This document shows, piece after piece, positions 18,447 through 23,427 of a stretch of 23,427 nt of DNA; within the stretch, counting starts at the first letter, position 1, and every line of letters begins with the position of its first letter. The notes below the pieces were generated by a model, which was not told where the DNA came from, did no database searches, and was given only the letters and a program-made list of their open reading frames with translations. Source of the DNA: a bacterium (lineage in GTDB: Bacteria; Spirochaetota; UBA4802; UBA5550); assembly GCA_024224995.1 (NCBI GenBank), contig JAAENB010001089.1, positions 1 to 23,427 on the forward strand, in the 5' to 3' direction. Position numbers and translations under genes: made by a program.

Positions 18447-20723
18447 ATGGACCGGAAAGCTGATTTTTTTGTTAAACAAATAAAAGACATTGACCAGGAA
18501 TTTTTCCTGGAAGAAGGAGTTCCGGGGCGCGCGCACAGTTATCTGTATGCCTTTGCCAAAGATATCGAACGAAATCATTCCCGTGAGGATTTTCAGCAAA
18601 CCGTTAAAAAAGTAAACCTGGTAAAAAAGCATTTTCACGAGATTATTGCGCGTCCTTCAGCAAAGAATTCCTATCTTCTGGAAATATCTCTTATGTATGC
18701 CTATCTGGACATGTATCCCTTTCTTTCCTATAGTCAAAAAACCGATTTTGTCCGGGCTATTGGTGAAAAAGTTGGCAATTATGAACTTACCCCCAACCGG
18801 AAAGGGACATTTAAGCGCAGTGTTGTGCCAATGCGGGTTATTACCAGGAATGTTGGGCCCCATTCTCGTCTCAACAGTTCCATCTCTACAGGGATGTCAC
18901 GAAATGTTACCGGGAGTTCGGAAAAAAAACAGGTTGCTGAGATCGTTTTTATTTACGATCATGTTTTTAATACTATTGAACATCCAATGGGCAGGCCCCG
19001 GGAACTTTCCGATCCCGGGAACCCGGAAAAAAAATACCGGCCTAATTATGAAAGCGTGTTCGAACACAATGGAAAACCAATGGGAATAGTCGATTATTAT
19101 ACTGTTATTCTTGCTGAAGGTATCTGCCGGGGAATTCTTCATAATAAAAGAAGCTCCAGTGATTCCGCGTCCCGAATTACGGAACTTCCCTGCCTCCCGG
19201 ACCAGTTCGATGAACTGAACGGCAAACGATATTACATGGACAATACCGGTACCATCCGCGATAAAGAAACAAATGAAATATTAGTTGATGTGGAGGACGG
19301 AAAGCCCGTAACGTATTTTAAAAAGAGAGCCAGGATTAAAATTGCCGGAATTGATGAACCGGTGATTATCAATTCCGACCGGGTTTCCATAACCATGAGC
19401 TATACCAGGATTTCCAGGAAAGATATGCTCCTGGAAGCGGTCCAGAAAAATACCGGGAAAGAACCGGAAGATATTTCTTTTAAAGATATGATCGTTCAAT
19501 ATGCCCGGACCAATAAATTTACTGCCCTTTTCTTACTCCTGGTTTCCGTTTCCGTTATATTTTCCCTGGAACAGTTCTTCGCCAATGTCTTTTATCAAAT
19601 TTTTGCCTGTTTTACGGTTTTTCTTGCCTTCCTGGTAGACCGGCGCAACGAACTCCTGTTAAAACGGGATATTTTCCGCGCCGCCCAGACCGACAAGCAA
19701 AACCAGAAAAATATGGTCATTATGCAGCAAATGGCCAACTCAAGAGAAAAAGCCCTGGATACGGAAAATCTTACTAAATTGCGGGAACGCGAAATGAGCA
19801 TTGTCCTCGATACCCAGTCGTCTGCTATTCTCAGTATGGACACTTCAGGCAAGCTTCTTTCGGTAAACAGGGCCTTTGCCAATTACATGGGGCAGGGCAA
19901 AGATGAGCTCATTGGAAAATCCATATTCGACATTATCCGCTACCAGGCTATTACGGATCTAATCAAGGAAGCCCTGGAAAGTAAAAAAAGGACCAAGAAA
20001 AAACTGGAGCTGGATAGAAAAGATGAGATGCTCTATCTCGATTCTACAGTGACTCCCATTCTCGATGATGAAGAGAATGTTTCCTCCCTGGTCTCTACCA
20101 TGTATAATGAAACTGCCATGAAACTCCAGGAAAGAGAACACCAGGTCCAGGTGGAACGTGAACTGGAGTGGAACCAGGAGATTATAAACGGTATTGCCGA
20201 AGTGAAACCCATTATCCTGGAGGCTGTGGAAGAATATCAAAAAATGATCGCCTCTGTTGGCGTTACCGCGGATGAAGCTGCCAAAAACCGGGAAAGCAGT
20301 AAACAGGTTGTCCGGGACATGGAAAACCTTGAAGAAGGGATTAATTCCATTATCGACAATGTTCGTGCTATTGAAGATGTTTCCGACCAGGTTAACCTGC
20401 TGAGCTTAAACGCCGCTATTGAAGCTGCCCGTGCCGGTGACTCCGGGCGCGGGTTTGCTGTTGTTGCCGATGAGATCAGCAAACTGGCCGATCAAACCGC
20501 TTCCCTTACTAAAGAGATCAATCAAAAAAATACGGACCTTGTTAATTCCACTGAATCAATCAAAGAAGCCCTTGACGGACAGTTCCACGGCTCTGCAAAG
20601 ATCGACGAAGCCGCAAAACTTCTTCGGGAAATGAGCCTCAAACAGCAGCAGGAAATGACCCGGGCTGAAGACGCGCTAAAACGGGTTAGTGAGAAGATGG
20701 CGCAGAATATTATGGGGGAGTGA
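18447..20723 (+). CDS. Methyl-accepting chemotaxis protein with novel N-terminal domain and PAS
   Basis: A 758-residue chemoreceptor. Residues 1-350 are hydrophilic, without a signal peptide, and match no family I recognise. Two hydrophobic helices (about 358-375 and 378-396) are separated by only a few residues, so both the N-terminus and the signalling part should be cytoplasmic with almost nothing in the periplasm. A coiled coil (about 405-450) and a PAS domain (about 455-565) follow. The MCP signalling domain is at about 570-758, with the hairpin tip near 646-676 ([20 protein letters not shown], then [15 protein letters not shown]). No HAMP and no C-terminal CheR/CheB pentapeptide are seen. 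It should control CheA through CheW in response to a cytoplasmic or membrane signal, perhaps via PAS. The ATG at 18447 follows AGAGG; an upstream in-frame TTG at 18426 has no better ribosome site. The last 14 bases overlap the convergent membrane-protein gene. Confidence 0.92.
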   Translation: MDRKADFFVKQIKDIDQEFFLEEGVPGRAHSYLYAFAKDIERNHSREDFQQTVKKVNLVKKHFHEIIARPSAKNSYLLEISLMYAYLDMYPFLSYSQKTDFVRAIGEKVGNYELTPNRKGTFKRSVVPMRVITRNVGPHSRLNSSISTGMSRNVTGSSEKKQVAEIVFIYDHVFNTIEHPMGRPRELSDPGNPEKKYRPNYESVFEHNGKPMGIVDYYTVILAEGICRGILHNKRSSSDSASRITELPCLPDQFDELNGKRYYMDNTGTIRDKETNEILVDVEDGKPVTYFKKRARIKIAGIDEPVIINSDRVSITMSYTRISRKDMLLEAVQKNTGKEPEDISFKDMIVQYARTNKFTALFLLLVSVSVIFSLEQFFANVFYQIFACFTVFLAFLVDRRNELLLKRDIFRAAQTDKQNQKNMVIMQQMANSREKALDTENLTKLREREMSIVLDTQSSAILSMDTSGKLLSVNRAFANYMGQGKDELIGKSIFDIIRYQAITDLIKEALESKKRTKKKLELDRKDEMLYLDSTVTPILDDEENVSSLVSTMYNETAMKLQEREHQVQVERELEWNQEIINGIAEVKPIILEAVEEYQKMIASVGVTADEAAKNRESSKQVVRDMENLEEGINSIIDNVRAIEDVSDQVNLLSLNAAIEAARAGDSGRGFAVVADEISKLADQTASLTKEINQKNTDLVNSTESIKEALDGQFHGSAKIDEAAKLLREMSLKQQQEMTRAEDALKRVSEKMAQNIMGE

Positions 20724-21261
20724 GAACCCTACAGCTTTTTATTTTATCCGAAATAACCGGGATCTTCAAACCCTTTTCCATTATAAGCCCAAAAATCAGG
20801 GCCGTGGGAATGAAAAAAAAGAATGCCAGGCCAAGAAGCCCTTTTATCGCAGCTTCTTTCTCGCTGATATATTTGATGTCTCCGTGATTGTTCATTTCTA
20901 CGGTCCGGGTTTCTGTTTTCTGTTCCGGCGCCCTGTTATAGATATAGCCGGTATATGAAAAAAATGCTGCACCAATGAGCCACGCACTGAAAAAATAAAT
21001 ATAAAAAACTGCCTTGAGCTTTTTTTTACCCGGAGTTAAGCTCTCTTGTTTATTTTCTTCTTCTTCCGGTTTTCTTTTTAAAAGACGGTACTCCCTGAAG
21101 AGGTTAATACAGGTGATGACCAGGATCGCGGAATAGACGATGAGGCTGAAAGAATTAAATTCCGGGATGTTCATGTATATAACAAAGCTGAACAATACAC
21201 TGCCGGCGATGATAAGAATAGCTTTTGGAATATATTTTTTTTGAATATTTGATATCTTCAT
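20710..21261 (-). CDS. Hypothetical four-helix membrane protein
   Basis: A 183-residue protein that I do not recognise. Four hydrophobic helices are predicted by eye at about 12-30, 38-54, 84-107 and 140-160. They are joined by a charged, Glu/Lys-rich cytoplasmic-type loop (58-82) and a polar loop (108-138). There is no cleavable signal peptide or lipobox. Upstream lie a good promoter candidate and a GGAG ribosome site 10 nt before the ATG, supporting expression as a single gene. Its 3' end overlaps the stop region of the chemoreceptor gene by 14 bases on the opposite strand. No functional link to neighbours can be read from the sequence. Confidence 0.75.
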   Translation of the reverse strand: MKISNIQKKYIPKAILIIAGSVLFSFVIYMNIPEFNSFSLIVYSAILVITCINLFREYRLLKRKPEEEENKQESLTPGKKKLKAVFYIYFFSAWLIGAAFFSYTGYIYNRAPEQKTETRTVEMNNHGDIKYISEKEAAIKGLLGLAFFFFIPTALIFGLIMEKGLKIPVISDKIKSCRVLTPP

Positions 21262-21282
21262 TTCTATGTTTCTCCAAATTTG

Positions 21283-21311
21283 ATCATAACTTAATGAACG
21301 CCTTTTGACAA
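21283..21311 (-). promoter_or_regulatory. Sigma70-like promoter of the small membrane protein gene
   Basis: On the minus strand TTGTCA (21311-21306) and TATGAT (21288-21283) are separated by exactly 17 nt, each matching the consensus at five of six positions. The predicted start lies around 21276, giving a leader of about 15 nt that starts at the GGAG ribosome site. Confidence 0.6.
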
Positions 21312-21417
21312 CCTAAAAAATGCTTGCATTATTTGACTATTTAGAAATAATAACAAAACACTTTATTTGTACATATATTAGTGGTTTCCGGGTTTTTTAG
21401 CTATTTTTTTGTTTTTT

Positions 21418-21447
21418 TTGGCAAAATTTCAGCTTTTACCCTACTAT
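21418..21447 (+). promoter_or_regulatory. Possible promoter of the Ig-like lipoprotein gene
   Basis: TTGGCA (21418-21423) and TACTAT (21442-21447) are 18 nt apart on the plus strand within very AT-rich sequence. Overlapping alternatives such as TATATT (21446-21451) exist. The leader would be about 50 nt and contains the GAGGT ribosome site before the ATG at 21503. Confidence 0.35.
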
Positions 21448-21502
21448 ATTTATAGAGAAACTAACTAATAAATTTCTTAAACCTGTAACGTTGAGGTATA
21501 AC

Positions 21503-22948
21503 ATGAAAAAAATCGCTGTTTATTTGATCCCCCTGGTATTTTTACTGATGAATTGTGAAATGGGCCCATTATCAAAGGCTCAGGATTATAAAAGCAATAA
21601 TGACCCCGTAATTACCGGTTTTACCGCTTCCGGCAAGATTACTGCCACTGACGCGGACTGGGCAGTGGGCGATATCATTGAACCAATGACGGTTACGTTA
21701 ACCGCATCAGCTTATGATCCTGAAGGAACAGAGCTGCAATATACATTTGAAAAACTAAGTGCCGATGTTGGTCAGCTGGGCGAGCAGACGGATTCCGATG
21801 ACGGCTCCTCCAGGACTTATTCCATGGTGGATACCGATCTTAATGGTCATTCCGGGGAATCGCTCTCTGTACGGGTTACCGTAACGGACGCAAAAGGGGG
21901 TTCTTCATCACAGGATCTTGTTCTGGGGATTGTAAAAGGAGGCCCAACCCTGACTATCCTTGAAAGCGGTACTCAAAATATTGGGGCAAACAGTATTACT
22001 ACAATACGGTTTCGGCATAATAGTGACGGTGAATATAGGATTCTGGTGAATGACGCGTATGGAACAAACCTTTTCGGAGCTGGTATGAAGTATGATTATG
22101 TGAAGAATACTGAGGTCACAAAATATCTGCTCGGCCCTGATCATTCTGACATAGGTGATACTCTGTATAAGTTACCTTCAACAAATGGAAATTATACGGT
22201 TGAAATAATTGCTATTGACAGTCTTGACCAGGAAGTCTCTGAGACGCTAACCTATAACCTGGATATTGATCCTCCCAGTGTCTCTTCATTCCGGATAAAT
22301 AACAATAATACAAAGGCTGCCTCGTCATTAGTTTGGCTTAACTCAAGTGTGAGCGGTGCTACACAGATGCAATTCAGTAATAATAATTCAACCTGGTCGA
22401 GCTGGGAGAGCTATAGCTCATGGAGATCTAATTATACTTTGAACTCGTCATCTCCAACTGTCTATGCCCGGTATAGAGATGATCATTCGAATGAAACAAC
22501 TGTTGTCTCAGATTCAATCTCTATTGTTAGTGATGATTGTTATGAAGAGAATGATGACTTTGATGAGCCTTTTGACCTGACTACGACTTTTGACAATGGG
22601 GTAACAGGTTCCGGAGAAAGTTTTAATAGCGATTACCCGGAATTAGGGGTGCTGTATAATTCTGACCACTACCGGATCTATGCCAAAACTGATCAATATC
22701 CCCGGGTTAGTTGTGCATTACAGGGGGGCGCTTCCGGTTATATATACATGGAAGTCACTACCTCATCCGGTGGAGTAGTGTACGACCATGAACAAAAACC
22801 TGTTGGAGCCATGGAAAATCCGCAGAAAAGTCAAAACGCTGCCTGGATTCCGAGAGAGGACGGTTATTTTATAATTCATATCTGGGGTGATAATAACGCC
22901 AATGAATATGATATGGACTGGGATGACTGTGATGATTGCGCTATGTAA
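21503..22948 (+). CDS. Secreted lipoprotein with Ig-like and pre-peptidase C-terminal-like domains
   Basis: A 481-residue protein with an N-terminal signal peptide (MKKIAVYLIPLVFLLMN) and probable lipid-anchor cysteine C18. Asn at -1 deviates from the usual Gly/Ala/Ser but fits the relaxed spirochaetal lipobox. Residues 34-146 look like a cadherin/PKD-type beta-sandwich (ASAYDPEGTELQYTF, then RVTVTDAKGGSS). Residues 255-345 resemble bacterial surface Ig-like domains with the pattern MQFSNNNSTWSSWESYSSW and VYARYRDDHSN. Residues 346-475 resemble a pre-peptidase C-terminal (PPC) domain (CYEENDDFDEPFDL, then SDHYRIYA). The C-terminus is acidic with a CDDC pair (476-479). No catalytic domain is present, so a surface adhesion or binding role is likely but unproven. 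The ATG at 21503 is preceded by GAGGT; the in-frame TTG at 21491 was rejected. A strong terminator follows. Confidence 0.82.
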   Translation: MKKIAVYLIPLVFLLMNCEMGPLSKAQDYKSNNDPVITGFTASGKITATDADWAVGDIIEPMTVTLTASAYDPEGTELQYTFEKLSADVGQLGEQTDSDDGSSRTYSMVDTDLNGHSGESLSVRVTVTDAKGGSSSQDLVLGIVKGGPTLTILESGTQNIGANSITTIRFRHNSDGEYRILVNDAYGTNLFGAGMKYDYVKNTEVTKYLLGPDHSDIGDTLYKLPSTNGNYTVEIIAIDSLDQEVSETLTYNLDIDPPSVSSFRINNNNTKAASSLVWLNSSVSGATQMQFSNNNSTWSSWESYSSWRSNYTLNSSSPTVYARYRDDHSNETTVVSDSISIVSDDCYEENDDFDEPFDLTTTFDNGVTGSGESFNSDYPELGVLYNSDHYRIYAKTDQYPRVSCALQGGASGYIYMEVTTSSGGVVYDHEQKPVGAMENPQKSQNAAWIPREDGYFIIHIWGDNNANEYDMDWDDCDDCAM

Positions 22949-22979
22949 TCCGTATTAAAGTCTCCGGGATTCTCAAGAT

Positions 22980-23017
22980 AAAAGCGACGTTCGTGAACGT
23001 CGCTTTTGTTGTTTCTT
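22980..23017 (+). terminator. Intrinsic terminator of the lipoprotein gene
   Basis: The inverted repeat AAAAGCGACGTTC / GAACGTCGCTTTT occupies 22980-23007, with a perfect 12-13 bp stem and a tight 4-base loop (CGTG). It is followed by the T-rich tract GTTGTTTCTT. It starts 31 bases after the lipoprotein stop. The A-rich arm before it would also allow termination from the other side. Confidence 0.9.
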
Positions 23018-23032
23018 AAGAGCAGGTGACCC

Positions 23033-23082
23033 GGGTCTGTTTTGCGAAGATACTCCGGGCAAAGGTTTGGTTCTGAGAGACG
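23033..23082 (+). repeat. Direct repeat, copy 1 (50 bp)
   Basis: This segment, starting GGGTCTGTTTT and ending TTTGGTTCTGAGAGACG, matches 23378-23427 at 45 of 50 positions without gaps. After copy 1 the sequence continues directly into the CGTTGCA palindrome; the first two bases of that palindrome are the last two of the repeat. Confidence 0.9.
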
Positions 23083-23377
23083 TTGCAGTGCAACGCCTTT
23101 ACTGGCTGGTTTCCGGCCAGGGTTATGGAGATTCCGGGAAGGTGTGACTCCTGCGAGGGGATCGGTACGCGTACGGGCACGGCGTGCCGTGCCCTACGCG
23201 GTGTTTATTTGGGGTTTACCCCCCTGACCCGGGACAAATCTCCGGGAAACCAACCCGTAAAGACGTTGCACGCAACGTCTCTCTTTCCGGAAACTGGCCC
23301 TGTTTCAAAATTTAGTTTCTTGAGAGTGCGGACCCCGTCGAACGGGGAAAAATACGGAAGAAACTGTGGTGATACCG

Positions 23378-23427
23378 GGGTCTGTTTTACGAAGATGCTC
23401 CGGAAAAGGGTTTGGTTCTGAGAGACG
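23378..23427 (+). repeat. Direct repeat, copy 2 (50 bp, reaches the window end)
   Basis: Second copy of the 23033-23082 segment, 345 bases later, with five substitutions. The window ends exactly where copy 1 goes into its palindrome, so the true repeat may be longer, perhaps a tandem unit of about 345 bases. Confidence 0.9.

Larger units (their letters stand above)
23018..23427. repeat. Palindrome-rich intergenic repeat region without genes
   Basis: No credible coding sequence is seen in these 410 bases. The region holds many short palindromes: CGTTGCA-G-TGCAACG (23081-23095), CTGGC...GCCAG (23102-23120), GTACGCGTAC (23165-23174), GGGCACGGC-GT-GCCGTGCCC (23175-23194), GGGG-TTTA-CCCC (23211-23222), AGACGTTGC-AC-GCAACGTCT (23261-23280), TTTCCGGAAA (23284-23293) and CCCCGT-CGA-ACGGGG (23333-23347). 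It is more GC-rich than the neighbouring lipoprotein gene and its upstream region. The layout suggests a cluster of REP-like elements. It continues past the window edge. Confidence 0.8.

Noticed and set aside
23042..23421. Open frames of 61 and 112 codons in the right-edge region
   Set aside because: They run through palindromes and repeats and have low-complexity Arg/Pro-rich translations and no family signature.
23033..23427. Possible CRISPR array from the direct repeats
   Set aside because: Only two repeat copies 345 bases apart, with no regular short spacers.

Overview
The window looks like chromosomal sequence from an environmental Gram-negative (diderm) bacterium of moderate GC. It is tightly packed with signal-transduction genes: very large kinase hybrids, GGDEF response regulators, a chemoreceptor and lipoproteins with signal peptides. 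A spirochaete-like organism fits the kinase style and the loose lipobox (LLMN|C) of the right-hand lipoprotein. A deltaproteobacterial-type organism is not excluded, because no rRNA or other phylogenetic marker is present. I see no tRNA, rRNA, CRISPR array, transposase or phage gene.

Positions 1-16313 are a minus-strand, probably co-transcribed signalling block, read right to left. It starts with a PotD-like periplasmic binding lipoprotein (16313-15207), which overlaps a membrane hybrid histidine kinase (15228-12610). Next come a REC-histidine kinase (12600-11398), a REC-GGDEF diguanylate cyclase (11405-10431) and a 2120-residue Ser/Thr-kinase/AAA/helical/GAF/PAS/histidine-kinase/REC hybrid (10405-4043). 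A second REC-GGDEF (4046-3087) and a second giant kinase (3021 to beyond the left edge) follow. All junctions overlap or are short. No transporter permease or ATPase accompanies the binding protein, so it probably acts as a sensor subunit. A good sigma70-like promoter precedes it.

The [REC-GGDEF + giant kinase] pair occurs twice in tandem, evidently by duplication. The two kinase copies have diverged. The downstream copy keeps the catalytic residues of a Ser/Thr kinase. The upstream copy has replaced the beta3 Lys, the alphaC Glu and the DFG Asp, and so is probably a pseudokinase. The working model is that a periplasmic ligand (perhaps a polyamine) is read by the binding protein and hybrid kinase, with phosphotransfer to several near-identical REC domains and c-di-GMP as an output.

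Positions 16383-18446 hold a palindromic element, a crotonase-family isomerase and a nitronate monooxygenase/FabK-like flavoprotein (a two-gene minus-strand unit), then a divergent intergenic region with an operator-like dyad. On the plus strand lies a chemoreceptor with an unrecognised N-terminal domain (18447-20723). It meets a small four-helix membrane protein (minus, 21261-20710) tail to tail. A plus-strand Ig-like lipoprotein (21503-22948) follows and ends at a strong intrinsic terminator. The last 410 bases are a palindrome-rich repeat region in which a 50-base segment recurs after 345 bases.
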